Shown one piece after another: positions 1 to 8,401 of a stretch of DNA of 38,445 nt (the stretch's first letter is position 1; each line of letters starts with the position of its first letter). The notes beneath the pieces were generated by a model. It ran no database searches. It had not been told where the DNA came from and saw only the letters and a list, made by a program, of their open reading frames with translations. The stretch spans positions 1 to 38,445 of the forward strand of contig NZ_JRKO01000051.1 of NCBI RefSeq assembly GCF_000763885.1, read 5' to 3'. Source of the stretch: Paracoccus versutus (GTDB lineage: Bacteria; Pseudomonadota; Alphaproteobacteria; Rhodobacterales; Rhodobacteraceae). A program made the position numbers and the translations under genes.

Positions 1-852
1 GACGAGGGGCGGGGGCATCCCGCCGTGGGGGATGCGGGGGGGAAAGCCCACGGGGCCCCGGCGGCCGTCGTCGAAGACGGAACCCGGCCGCCGGGGGGGG
101 CTGGGCCCCTCGCCCTGCAACCGGTGGCGAGGGTGGCGGGGGGGGGCGGGGGGGACCCCGGGGGCGGCGGAACCCACCCGCCGCTGCGTGGCCGTGGACG
201 ACGAAGTTTCCGGATAATGCCATGACACCGCCGGCATCCAGGTTTCCTCGCCGGCGCGCAGTTCCAGCATGTAGCTGCGCCGGTCGGTGGCGATGACCAG
301 ATTGGTGCTGATGTCGGGACGGGTCGGCTTGACCAGCACATGCACGCGGCGGGACGCGCCGCTGCCGCTCTCGGTATCGCCGATGATCCAGCGCGCGGTG
401 TCGCCGGCGGCGATGGGACCGGTGCCGGTCAGCCGCTCGCCAGGCTCCAGCGCGATATCGGTGATCTGCCCAGGCGCGGCATAGACCTGATAGAGCGCGC
501 CCTCGGACCAGGGATAGACCTGGATGGCATTGTAATAGCCCTCGCGGCGCGGCTCGACGCGGGCGGCGAGATTGGCATTCGTCACCCGGCCGGCGGGGCT
601 CTCCGCCCCATTGCCGCCGCGCGCCGGCGTCCAGCCCGGCGGCACATGCAGCGGTTTTGGTGCCGGGTCAGCCTGAACGGCAGCGGGCGGCGATGGCAGC
701 GGCGGGACATCGTCGTCGTAGCTGAACTGCGGGGCCTTGCTGGTGGTGCAGCCCGCCAGTACGGTAGCCGAAAGCAAAACGGCAGCCAGCAGTGGACCGG
801 ACAAGCGTTTCGCCAGGGTTCCGAACATTCCTTCGGTGAGAACAAGGCTCAT
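1..852 (-). CDS. trbG: TrbG, conjugal transfer lipoprotein (VirB9-like), 3' end missing
   Basis: VirB9-like outer-membrane-core component of the P-type mating-pair-formation T4SS. The protein begins MSLVLTEGMFG and has a lipoprotein signal with LLSATVLAGCTT as lipobox. The periplasmic part (YYNAIQVYPWSEGALYQVYAAP, then YMLELRAGEETWMPAVSW) matches TrbG as remembered. The start codon overlaps the trbF stop (ATGA), which fixes the start. The frame stays open to the window edge, but below about position 210 the residues turn into an unnatural Pro/Arg/Gly-rich string. Scattered TrbG-like words remain in frame (FDDGR near 61-75, then FPPRI and MPPPLV). I infer that the gene continues and that the left end is corrupted by sequencing or assembly error. 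Family identity is certain; the C-terminal sequence is unreliable. Confidence 0.85.
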   Translation of the reverse strand, partial: MSLVLTEGMFGTLAKRLSGPLLAAVLLSATVLAGCTTSKAPQFSYDDDVPPLPSPPAAVQADPAPKPLHVPPGWTPARGGNGAESPAGRVTNANLAARVEPRREGYYNAIQVYPWSEGALYQVYAAPGQITDIALEPGERLTGTGPIAAGDTARWIIGDTESGSGASRRVHVLVKPTRPDISTNLVIATDRRSYMLELRAGEETWMPAVSWHYPETSSSTATQRRVGSAAPGVPPAPPRHPRHRLQGEGPSPPRRPGSVFDDGRRGPVGFPPRIPHGGMPPPLV

Positions 853-1538
853 TGGCTCATCTCCCGCGACCATGAGATCGCATTGACGTAGATGCCGAGG
901 GGGTTGGCGCGCAGGGCCTCGGCGCTGCGCGGCGTCTGGATCACCACGGTCAGGATCGCGGTCCAGCGCTCGGTGGCCGAAAGCTGGCCGTTCTCGTAGC
1001 GCTTTTCCGTCCAGGCGATCCTAAAACTGTCGGGCGAGGCGCGGATGACCGAAGAGACCTCCACCGAGACCTGCCGCTCGCCCAGATTGGAGAAGGGATC
1101 GTTGCCGCGCGCATGGTCGTTCAGCGCCGCCGCGCCACGGTCGGTGGTCCAGTCATAGGCTCTGAGCCAGTTCTGGCGCAGGATCACCGGATCGGCGGGG
1201 ATCGACCGGACCTGCTCGACGAAGCGGCCGAGATGCCAGGCGATCTGCGGGTCGGTGGGGCGGTAATCGGCAGAAGCGGGCGCGACGGCCTGCGCTTGCC
1301 CCAGATCGTCGACCTGCACCACCCAGGGGACCACGGTGCCCCTTGCCGACTGCCAGACCAGCGCCCCGGCAAACCCGGCAGCGACTGTCAGGCAGGCAAA
1401 GGCCATCAGCCGCCAGTTCCTGGCCTGCACGCGGGCCGAGCCGATGCGTTCGTCCCAGACCTGCGCCGCCTTCTGATAGGGTGTGACCGGTTCCGGCATC
1501 TTGCCGTAATGGGTGGTCGGACGTCTGAAGAGGTTCAT
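849..1538 (-). CDS. trbF: TrbF, conjugal transfer protein (VirB8-like)
   Basis: VirB8-like inner-membrane bitopic protein of the T4SS assembly platform, 229 residues, the usual size. It has a short cytoplasmic N-terminus (MNLFRRPTTHYGKMPEPVTPYQKAAQVWDERIG), one membrane segment at about residues 44-62 (LMAFACLTVAAGFAGALVW), then a periplasmic NTF2-like domain (WVVQVDDLGQAQAVAPA, WLRAYDWTTDRGAAALNDHA, IAWTEKRYENGQLSATERWTA). The ending NPLGIYVNAISWSRE is typical of TrbF. Its start overlaps the trbL stop by 4 nt and its stop overlaps the trbG start, so the three genes are translationally coupled. Confidence 0.95.
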   Translation of the reverse strand: MNLFRRPTTHYGKMPEPVTPYQKAAQVWDERIGSARVQARNWRLMAFACLTVAAGFAGALVWQSARGTVVPWVVQVDDLGQAQAVAPASADYRPTDPQIAWHLGRFVEQVRSIPADPVILRQNWLRAYDWTTDRGAAALNDHARGNDPFSNLGERQVSVEVSSVIRASPDSFRIAWTEKRYENGQLSATERWTAILTVVIQTPRSAEALRANPLGIYVNAISWSREMSQ

Positions 1539-2851
1539 GGCTTGTCGCTTTCGGAAAGGGAGACGGAGGCGCCGGGACCATGGCTGCCGCCGGAGCGCAC
1601 GGCATGGGCGGTGACGGTCGCGCCCCGGCCAAGGGATTGCCCGCGCATGCGCTGCGCCCAGGCAGGCGGGCTGCCAGCCCCCGCAGCCGCACCACCGGCA
1701 CTCGTACCGCCGAGCGTGCCCTGCGTGGTGCTGCCTCCGGTGCCGGTGAAACCGGCCTTCACGCCGGCTTCGCGGTTGGCCTTGAGACTGGCCGCCGCCC
1801 GGCGCAGCGGGGTCATGGCGGCGATGCCCGCCCCCTTGCCGACGCCGGCGGCACCGGAGAGGGCGCCGCCGATCCCGGATTGTCCGGCGGAGTTGAGGCT
1901 ATAGGCGGCGGAGGCGGCCCCCGCAGTGGCGGCCCCGCCCCGCGCGGTCGCGGCGACACCCCTGGCGCCCAGCACCGTCGCACCCCCGGCGGCCATCGCG
2001 GCGCCGCCCACGGCCAGCCCGGTGCCGGCGACGGCGCCCGCACCCAGCTGCGGCCCGCCGGAGACGAGGCCGGTGGCGATGCCGGGGCCGAAGATGCCGA
2101 GGCCGAGTAGCGACAGCGCCGCCAGCACGATGGCCATGGCATCGTCGACGGTGGGGGAAACGCCGCCGAAGCCGGTGGTGAACCGGCCGAACAAGGTGCT
2201 GCCGATGCCGATGATCACCGCCAACACCAACACTTTTATGCCCGACGACACGACATTGCCGAGCACGCGTTCGGCCATGAACGCCGTCTTTCCGAACAAT
2301 CCGAAGGGGATGAGCACGAACCCTGCCAACGTGGTCAGCTTGAATTCGATCAGGGTGACGAAGAGCTGGATCGCCAGGATGAAGAAGGCGAGGATGACCA
2401 GCGCCCATGCGAAGAACAGGCAGAGGATCTGGATAAGGTTCTCGAAGACCGCCACCCAGCCCATCAGATCTGAGATGGATTCCAGGAGCGGCCGGCCGGC
2501 ATCGAGCCCGGTCTGGGCGACGCGGCCCGGCCGCAGCAGATCGGCGGCGGAGAATCCGGTGCCCGAGGCCAGCAACCCGAGCCCGGCGAAGCTCTCGAAG
2601 ACGATCCGGGCGAGGCTGTTCCAGTTCGAGATCAGCCAGGCGAAGACCCCGACGAAGATGGTCTTCTTCACCAGCCGGGCGATGATGTCGTCCTCGGCGC
2701 CCCAGGCCCAGAACAGCGCCGCCAGCGTGACGTCGATCACGATCAGGGTGGTGGCGATGAAGGCCACCTCGCTCCCCAGCAAGCCGAAGCCGCTGTCGAT
2801 ATAGCTGGTGAAGACCGCCAGGAACTCGTCGATGACGCCGGTGCCGCCCAC
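1535..2851 (-). CDS. trbL: TrbL, polytopic conjugal transfer protein (VirB6-like)
   Basis: Inner-membrane channel or scaffold protein of the P-type T4SS, 438 residues. It begins MGGTGVIDEFLAVFTSYIDSGFGLLG, followed by about six hydrophobic segments (for example FIATTLIVIDVTLAALFW, IQILCLFFAWALVILAFFILAIQLFVTLI, VLVLAVIIGIGSTLFGRF and a segment with IVLAALSLLGLGIFG). A long low-complexity Gly/Ala/Ser-rich cytoplasmic tail follows, as in TrbL of alphaproteobacterial plasmids and ICEs. Only 3 nt separate it from the upstream trbK-like stop, and it overlaps trbF by 4 nt. Confidence 0.95.
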   Translation of the reverse strand: MGGTGVIDEFLAVFTSYIDSGFGLLGSEVAFIATTLIVIDVTLAALFWAWGAEDDIIARLVKKTIFVGVFAWLISNWNSLARIVFESFAGLGLLASGTGFSAADLLRPGRVAQTGLDAGRPLLESISDLMGWVAVFENLIQILCLFFAWALVILAFFILAIQLFVTLIEFKLTTLAGFVLIPFGLFGKTAFMAERVLGNVVSSGIKVLVLAVIIGIGSTLFGRFTTGFGGVSPTVDDAMAIVLAALSLLGLGIFGPGIATGLVSGGPQLGAGAVAGTGLAVGGAAMAAGGATVLGARGVAATARGGAATAGAASAAYSLNSAGQSGIGGALSGAAGVGKGAGIAAMTPLRRAAASLKANREAGVKAGFTGTGGSTTQGTLGGTSAGGAAAGAGSPPAWAQRMRGQSLGRGATVTAHAVRSGGSHGPGASVSLSESDKP

Positions 2852-2854
2852 GAT

Positions 2855-3145
2855 CTATTCCCTTTCCATGGATGTAGCCGGGGACGACGGATCAGGCCGC
2901 CGTCCAAGGAAGCGGTCGCGGGTCTCGGCCCAGATCGTCAGGCATTCGGCATCCTCCGCCGCTGCTTCGCCCATCTGCTGGCAGCGGCGTTGGCCCTCGC
3001 GCAGCGAATCTTCCTGCCGTGCAGGTGTCTTGCGCCCCGGCAGGGGCGGCAGATCGCCGCTCCGTTCCATCCCGATCAGCGTCACGGTCATGACGATCGC
3101 CAGGAACAGGATGGCAATCAGCCGGGCCATCGCCTTGCCTCCCAT
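2855..3145 (-). CDS. trbK: TrbK-type small membrane/lipoprotein-like protein (putative entry exclusion)
   Basis: Small protein of 96 residues between trbJ and trbL, the position of the TrbK-alt putative entry-exclusion proteins in alphaproteobacterial trb operons. It has one N-terminal hydrophobic segment (MARLIAILFLAIVMTVTLIGM) and a charged C-terminal part with two cysteines (RCQQMGEAAAEDAECLTIWAETRDRFLG). I chose the MGGKAM start because GAGGAGG lies about 7 nt upstream of it. A further in-frame start 42 nt upstream would overlap trbJ and has no such site. The entry-exclusion role rests on gene position and family, not on a visible motif. Confidence 0.8.
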   Translation of the reverse strand: MGGKAMARLIAILFLAIVMTVTLIGMERSGDLPPLPGRKTPARQEDSLREGQRRCQQMGEAAAEDAECLTIWAETRDRFLGRRPDPSSPATSMERE

Positions 3146-3164
3146 GATGCGCCTCCTCGGGCGG

Positions 3165-3965
3165 TCAGTTGTTGAACATCCGGGCATTGCCGGGCTGGTA
3201 ACCGGCGCCGGGGGTCAGAAACCGTTCGCGCTGGATGCGGCCCTGTTCGGCGGCGGTTGCACGCTCTGCCTCTGAAAGGGCGTCGGCGCGGCCATTGGCC
3301 GAGACGACGGCGATGAGATCCGAGATCTGCTGTGACTGGAGCGCGAGCAGCTGGTTGCCGGCCTGCGTCGCCTGCAGCGCGCCGACGGCGTTCTGGCTTT
3401 CGTTGATAAGATCGGACATTTCCGCGCGGTTGCTGTCGATATTGCCGGTGACGCCGGCCTGGACGCGCATCGCGTCCTGCAAGCCGCCGACGGAGTTCTG
3501 CCAGCGGGTGCGGGCATCGGCGATGATCTGGGCGTCGCTCGCCGCCGGGGAGAGATTGCCGTAGTCCTGCTGGAACATCCGGTCGATGTCCTGCACGTCG
3601 AAGGCAATGTTCTGGGCCTCATCGAGCAGCTGCTGGGTGCGGCTGACGTTCTGCTGCAATTGGTGTAGAGAAGAATGCGGCAGGCTCGTGAGATTACGGG
3701 CCTGGTTGATCAGCACCTGGGCCTCGTTCTGCAGCGAGGCGATCTGGTTGTTGATCTGCTCCAGCGTCCGTGCCGCGGTCAGCAGGTTCTCGGCGTGGTT
3801 GGTCGGATCGTAGACGATACGCCCGAACCCGCCGAAGAAGGCATGGGCCGGGGGCGTCAGGATCGGGGCCAGCACCAGCGGGGCGGCAAGGGTGAGCGCC
3901 AGCAGCGAGGTGCGAGCAAGGGTGCCAATGGGATGTTGCCTGGTGATCGTCGTGCTGCGCGTCAT
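3165..3965 (-). CDS. trbJ: TrbJ, conjugal transfer protein (VirB5-like)
   Basis: Secreted VirB5-like minor pilus or adhesin component, 266 residues. A long signal peptide ends at PPAHA-FFGG (about residue 42), followed by RIVYDPTNHAENLLTAARTLEQINNQIASLQNEAQVLINQARNLTSLPHSSL, the hallmark N-terminal region of TrbJ. The rest is heptad-rich and helical, with many Gln and Asn. The start ATG overlaps the trbE stop by 4 nt. A good Shine-Dalgarno site precedes the next gene (trbK) downstream. Confidence 0.95.
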   Translation of the reverse strand: MTRSTTITRQHPIGTLARTSLLALTLAAPLVLAPILTPPAHAFFGGFGRIVYDPTNHAENLLTAARTLEQINNQIASLQNEAQVLINQARNLTSLPHSSLHQLQQNVSRTQQLLDEAQNIAFDVQDIDRMFQQDYGNLSPAASDAQIIADARTRWQNSVGGLQDAMRVQAGVTGNIDSNRAEMSDLINESQNAVGALQATQAGNQLLALQSQQISDLIAVVSANGRADALSEAERATAAEQGRIQRERFLTPGAGYQPGNARMFNN

Positions 3966-6595
3966 GGCGCGGTCTCCTTTCCTGCTACTGTTTCTGGTCC
4001 TGCATTCGTGGGAATCGACGCGGCTTCGGCGCCATCGAGGCCGATCCCGTCACCGTCGGGCCCGGTCTCTGGGTAAGGAAATCCAGCATTGGCGGCGCCG
4101 ATATCGCCGTCAGTGGGCGCGGTTTCCGAACCAATTAGTCCAGATGCGGGGGCTCTGGAATCTACCGGCACCAGATTGGGCAGATCCGGGATCAGATCCG
4201 CCGCCCAGTCCACGCTGCGGGCTTGGAGCCAAGCGGCGAGAAAACCGTCGCGGCCATGATCAGCGAGGATCTGACCGATCAGCGCCTGATCGGATTTTGA
4301 GGAGGCGGCGCAGAGCGCGAGGCCGATCTCGGAAAGGCCGAGCTCGAACAGGCGGTTGCCGCGCCGGCTCTGGCAGTAATAATCCCGCTTCGGCGTGGCG
4401 CGGGCGAGGATCTCGATCTGGCGGTCGTTAAGGCCGAAGCGGCGATAGATGGCGGTGATCTGCGGCTCGATGGCGCGTTCGTTCGGCAGCAGCAGCCGCG
4501 TCGGGCAGTTCTCGATGATCGCCGGCGCGATGGCGGAATTGTCGATGTCGCTCAGCGATTGCGTGGCGAAGACCACGCTGGCATTCTTCTTCCTCAGCGT
4601 CTTCAGCCATTCGCGCAGCTGTTCGGCGAAGGCATCGTCGTCCAGCGCCAGCCAGCCCTCGTCGATGATCAGCAGCGTCGGGCGGCCGTCGAGCCGGTCG
4701 CCGATGCGATGAAACAGGTAGGACAGGACCGCCGGGGCGGCGCCGGTGCCGACCAGCCCCTCGATCTCGAAGGCCTGCACAGATGCCGAGCCCAGTTGCT
4801 CAGCCTCGGCGTCGAGCAGCCGGCCATAGGGTCCACCGACGCAATAGGGCCGCAGTGCCTGTTTCAACTCGTTGGATTGCAGCAGCACGGCGAGACCGGT
4901 GATGGTGCGTTCTCCGACAGGCGCCGAGGCCAGCGAGGTCAGCGCGGTCCAGATGTGCTCCTTCACCTCGGGCGTGATCTCGACGGTCTCGCGGCGCAGG
5001 ATGGCCACGATCCAGTCGGCGGCCCAGGCGCGTTCCGCCGTTTCGTGGATACGGGCCAGTGGCTGTAGCGAAACCGACGTCTCGGCTGCCTCGGTCAGCT
5101 CGCCGCCCAAGTCATGCCAGTCGCCGCCCATGGCGAGAGCCGAGGCGCGGATCGAGCCGCCGAAATCGAAGGCGAAGACCTGCGCGCGCGGATAGCGGCG
5201 GAACTGCAGCGCCATCAGCGCCAGCAGCACCGACTTGCCGGCGCCGGTCGGTCCGACGACGAGAGTGTGGCCGACATCGCCGACATGCAGCGAAAACCGA
5301 AACGGGGTCGATCCCTCGGTGCGCCCGTAGAGCAGGGGCGGCGCATCGAAGTGAACATCCTTCGCCTCGCCGGCCCAGACGGCGGACAACGGGATCATAT
5401 GGGCGAGGTTCAGGGTGCTGATCGGCGGTTGCCTGACATTGGCATAGGCATGTCCCGGCAGAGAACCCAGCCAGGCATCGACGGCATTGACCGTTTCGAT
5501 CATTGCGGTGAAGTCGCGGCCCTGAACGATCTTCTCGACCAGCCGCAGCTTCTCGTCGGCGACGCTGGCGTCCTCATCCCAGACAGTGATCGTCGCGGTG
5601 ACAAAACCCATGCCGGCGATGTCTGCCCCAAGTTCCTGCAAGGCCATATCGGCATCGGCGGCCTTGTTCGCCGCGTCGGTGTCCACCAGCGCCGTGGGTT
5701 CGCTGGTCATCACCTCCTTGAGGATCGCGGCGATGGACTTGCGCTTGGCGAACCATTGCCGCCGGATCCTCGTCAGCAGCCGCGTGGCCTCCGGCTTGTC
5801 GATCAGGATGGCGCGCGTCGACCAGCGATAGGGAAAGGCGATGCGGTTCAGATCGTCGAGAATACCAGGCGTGGTCGCGGTGGGAAATCCGTTCAGGGTC
5901 AGCACCCGCAGATGCTGCTCACCGAGCCGGGGCTCCAGCCCGCCGGTCAGCGGCTGATCGGTCAGGAGCGCGTCGAGATAGACCGGCACCTCGGGCACGC
6001 CGACACTATGCCGGTTGGTCGAGATCGTCGAATGCAGGTAGGTCAGCGTGCCGGCGTCATCCAGCCAGCGGCATTCGGGCATGAAGCCGTCGAGCAGCGC
6101 CAGCACGCGGTCGGTGCGGTCGGCGAAACCCCGGACCTGTTCCCAGGGATTCACGCCCGAGGTCTCGCGCCCCTCGTAGAGCCAGCTTTCGGCGCGGGCG
6201 GCCTCCTCGGCCGGGGGCAGCCAGAGGAAGGTCAGGAAATAGCCGGAGACGAAATGGCTGCCTTCCTGCTCGAAATCCGCCTTGCGTTCGGCATCGAGCA
6301 GCGCCGAAGCCGGATCGGGGAAGGTGCTGTCGGGATAGATCGCGGCCTCCGACCGCTGCGCCTCGACGAAGATCGCCCAGCCGGAGCCGAGCCGACGGAA
6401 GGCGCTGTTCAACCGCCCCGCGACGGCGACCAGTTCGGCTGCGACCGCGGAATCCAGATCGGGACCGCGAAATTTCGCCGTCCTCTGGAAACTGCCGTCC
6501 TTGTTCATGACGATACCATCGCCGACCAGCCCCACCCAGGGCAGGTAGTCGGCGAGGCGGGAAGCGGTGCGGCGGTATTCGGCGAGGTTCATCAT
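3962..6595 (-). CDS. trbE: TrbE, T4SS ATPase (VirB4-like)
   Basis: Cytoplasmic VirB4-family ATPase that powers pilus assembly and transfer, 877 residues, full length. The N-terminal CagE/TrbE domain starts MMNLAEYRRTASRLADYLPWVGLVGDGIVMNKDGSFQRT. Walker A is GPTGAGKS at about 448-455 and Walker B is LLIIDEGWLAL at about 641, followed by RKKNASVVFATQSLSDI, the usual sensor region. The C-terminal tail beyond about residue 800 is acidic and poorly conserved. It lies 9 nt downstream of trbD and overlaps trbJ. Confidence 0.97.
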   Translation of the reverse strand: MMNLAEYRRTASRLADYLPWVGLVGDGIVMNKDGSFQRTAKFRGPDLDSAVAAELVAVAGRLNSAFRRLGSGWAIFVEAQRSEAAIYPDSTFPDPASALLDAERKADFEQEGSHFVSGYFLTFLWLPPAEEAARAESWLYEGRETSGVNPWEQVRGFADRTDRVLALLDGFMPECRWLDDAGTLTYLHSTISTNRHSVGVPEVPVYLDALLTDQPLTGGLEPRLGEQHLRVLTLNGFPTATTPGILDDLNRIAFPYRWSTRAILIDKPEATRLLTRIRRQWFAKRKSIAAILKEVMTSEPTALVDTDAANKAADADMALQELGADIAGMGFVTATITVWDEDASVADEKLRLVEKIVQGRDFTAMIETVNAVDAWLGSLPGHAYANVRQPPISTLNLAHMIPLSAVWAGEAKDVHFDAPPLLYGRTEGSTPFRFSLHVGDVGHTLVVGPTGAGKSVLLALMALQFRRYPRAQVFAFDFGGSIRASALAMGGDWHDLGGELTEAAETSVSLQPLARIHETAERAWAADWIVAILRRETVEITPEVKEHIWTALTSLASAPVGERTITGLAVLLQSNELKQALRPYCVGGPYGRLLDAEAEQLGSASVQAFEIEGLVGTGAAPAVLSYLFHRIGDRLDGRPTLLIIDEGWLALDDDAFAEQLREWLKTLRKKNASVVFATQSLSDIDNSAIAPAIIENCPTRLLLPNERAIEPQITAIYRRFGLNDRQIEILARATPKRDYYCQSRRGNRLFELGLSEIGLALCAASSKSDQALIGQILADHGRDGFLAAWLQARSVDWAADLIPDLPNLVPVDSRAPASGLIGSETAPTDGDIGAANAGFPYPETGPDGDGIGLDGAEAASIPTNAGPETVAGKETAP

Positions 6596-6604
6596 GGTTC
6601 GTCC

Positions 6605-6886
6605 TCACACCGAGAGATGGCCGGGCAGGCGCAGATGGCGGCGCGCGACCTCGACGAAGAGCGGATCGCGTTTCGCGGCCCAGACGGTGGCGATATGCCC
6701 GACGGCCCAGATCAGGAGACCGGCAAGCCAGAGTTGCAACCCGAGACCGACAGCCCCGGCCAGCGTGCCGTTGAGGATGGAGATGGCACGCGGCGCTCCG
6801 CCGAGCAGGATCGGCTCGGTCAGGGCGCGATGCACCGGGACCGAAAAACCCGGAACCTCGGAAAGCTGTTCGAAGCCTTGGGCCAT
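6605..6886 (-). CDS. trbD: TrbD, conjugal transfer protein (VirB3-like)
   Basis: Small VirB3-like inner-membrane protein of 93 residues. It starts MAQGFEQLSEVPGFSVPVHRALTEPILLGGAPRA, the conserved TrbD N-terminus, followed by a hydrophobic hairpin (ILNGTLAGAVGLGLQLWLAGLLIWAVGHIATVWAA) and a C-terminus with RDPLFVEVARRHLR. A longer open frame extends upstream, but the ATG at 6884-6886 overlaps the trbC stop (ATGA) and matches the family start. Confidence 0.95.
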   Translation of the reverse strand: MAQGFEQLSEVPGFSVPVHRALTEPILLGGAPRAISILNGTLAGAVGLGLQLWLAGLLIWAVGHIATVWAAKRDPLFVEVARRHLRLPGHLSV

Positions 6887-7218
6887 CAGACCAGGGCCCC
6901 GCCGCCGAAGCTGAAGAAGGACAGGAAGAAGCTGGAGGCCGCGAAGGCGATGGAAATGCCGAAGACGATCTGGATCAGCCGCCGGAAGCCGCCGCCGGTG
7001 TCTCCGAAGGCCAGCGTCAGCCCGGTGACGATGATGATGATCACCGCCACGATCTTCGCCACCGGCCCCTCGACGGAATCGAGGATGGATTGCAGCGGTG
7101 CCTCCCAGGGCATGGAGGAACCGGCAGCATGGGCGGCCGGGGTCATGAGCAGGCTGACATAGGCAGTGGTTGCCGCCATCGTGGCATGATGGAAGAGGCG
7201 CAGGGCAGGACGGATCAT
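6886..7218 (-). CDS. trbC: TrbC, conjugative pilin precursor (VirB2-like)
   Basis: Pilin subunit of the conjugative pilus, 110 residues before processing. A long leader ends near MTPAAHA-AGSSMPWE (about residue 31). Two membrane helices follow (about 54-71, VAKIVAVIIIIVTGLTLA, and about 82-105, IQIVFGISIAFAASSFFLSFFSF) separated by a Gly-rich polar loop, FGDTGGGFRR. The ATG at 7216-7218 overlaps the trbB stop and the gene's own stop overlaps the trbD start. Some of this family are cyclised; nothing here decides that. Confidence 0.95.
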   Translation of the reverse strand: MIRPALRLFHHATMAATTAYVSLLMTPAAHAAGSSMPWEAPLQSILDSVEGPVAKIVAVIIIIVTGLTLAFGDTGGGFRRLIQIVFGISIAFAASSFFLSFFSFGGGALV

Positions 7219-8213
7219 TCTGGTTCTCCAGTGCTGAGCGTGGTGTCGATGTCGGGAATGACGGGAGCGATGCGGTAGTCGCCGTCCGGCCCCAGCCCAT
7301 CGACGCGGGCCAGTTCGACCAGCCTGCGCGACGAGCCGCGCCCAGACAGGACGGCCACCAAGTCGATGGTTTCCGCGATCATGGCGCGCGGGACGGTGAC
7401 GACGGCCTCCTGGATCAGCTGTTCGAGGCGGCGCAGCGCACCGATGCCCGATCCGGCATGGATGGTGCCGATGCCGCCGGGGTGGCCGGTGCCCCAGGCC
7501 TTGAGCAGATCCAGCGCCTCGGCGCCGCGCACCTCGCCGATCGGGATGCGGTCGGGACGCAGGCGCAGCGAGGAGCGTACGAGATCGGACAGCGTCGCGA
7601 CGCCGTCCTTGGTGCGCATGGCGACGAGGTTGGACGCGGCGCATTGCAACTCGCGGGTGTCCTCGATGATCACCACCCGATCCTGCGTCTTCGCCACCTC
7701 GGCCAGCAGGGCATTGGTCAGGGTGGTCTTGCCGGTCGAGGTGCCGCCGGCGACGAGGATATTGGCGCGGGTCGCGACCGCGAGGCGCAAGGCTTCCGCC
7801 TGCATCCGGGTCATGATCCCGGCGGTGACATAATCGTCGAGCGTGAAGACGGCGACGGCGGGTTTGCGGATGGCGAAGGCGGGCGCGGCGACCACCGGAG
7901 GCAACAGCCCCTCGAAACGTTCGCCGGTCTCCGGCAGTTCGGCCGAGACGCGCGGCGACCGGACATGGACCTCGACGCCGACATGATGCGCGACCAGCCG
8001 GATGATGCGCTCGCCATCCGATGCGGACAGGAACTGGCCGGTATCGGCCAGCCCGTCGCGCAGCCGGTCGACCCAGATCCGGCCGTCCGGGTTCAGCATC
8101 ACCTCGACGACCTCGGGATCGCGCAGCAGGGACGAGATGGCAGGCCCCAGCGCGGTGCGGAGCATGCGGACACCGCGCTCCACTGTTGCCGTTCTGTGGT
8201 CTGAACCTGCCAT
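7215..8213 (-). CDS. trbB: TrbB, T4SS ATPase (VirB11-like)
   Basis: Hexameric traffic ATPase of the T4SS, 332 residues. The N-terminal domain is followed by Walker A GGTSTGKTT at about 156-164, the Asp-box region VVIIEDTRELQC at about 180, the His-box (GHPGGIGTIHAGS) and ALDLLKAWGTG. It is the first gene of the trb operon seen here. In related elements traG (coupling protein) and a small CopG-like gene usually sit just upstream. Here the next gene upstream is an unrelated LysR regulator, which suggests a rearrangement at the operon head. Confidence 0.97.
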   Translation of the reverse strand: MAGSDHRTATVERGVRMLRTALGPAISSLLRDPEVVEVMLNPDGRIWVDRLRDGLADTGQFLSASDGERIIRLVAHHVGVEVHVRSPRVSAELPETGERFEGLLPPVVAAPAFAIRKPAVAVFTLDDYVTAGIMTRMQAEALRLAVATRANILVAGGTSTGKTTLTNALLAEVAKTQDRVVIIEDTRELQCAASNLVAMRTKDGVATLSDLVRSSLRLRPDRIPIGEVRGAEALDLLKAWGTGHPGGIGTIHAGSGIGALRRLEQLIQEAVVTVPRAMIAETIDLVAVLSGRGSSRRLVELARVDGLGPDGDYRIAPVIPDIDTTLSTGEPE

Positions 8214-8401
8214 CCCGTCCCCCGTTCACCGGGGCGGCGAGAGAAGATCCCCGGATGGGGTCGACTAAAAGAGCCGCAAAACCGAGCCGTGCAACAGCTA
8301 TCTTGTGGAAATCTTAGCGGATCGTAGCAGGGCGAAAAAATACAGGAGACCTGCGGCAAGGATTTTCCGCGAAGGCGGCACAGGGTTGCCTGCGATGCCT
8401 C
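8214..8401. other. Spacer between trbB and the upstream LysR gene
   Basis: These 188 bases hold no supported gene. A short dyad, CCCCG-ttcac-CGGGG, lies just upstream of trbB near 8221-8235. It could mark the operator or leader of the trb operon, but there is no convincing -35/-10 pair. Because traG is absent here, the original trb promoter may have been lost. Confidence 0.35.

Noticed and set aside
5114..7162. Long plus-strand open frame of 682 codons opposite trbE and trbD
   Set aside because: High-GC shadow of the trb genes on the other strand; no family-like residues, and the minus-strand genes are certain.
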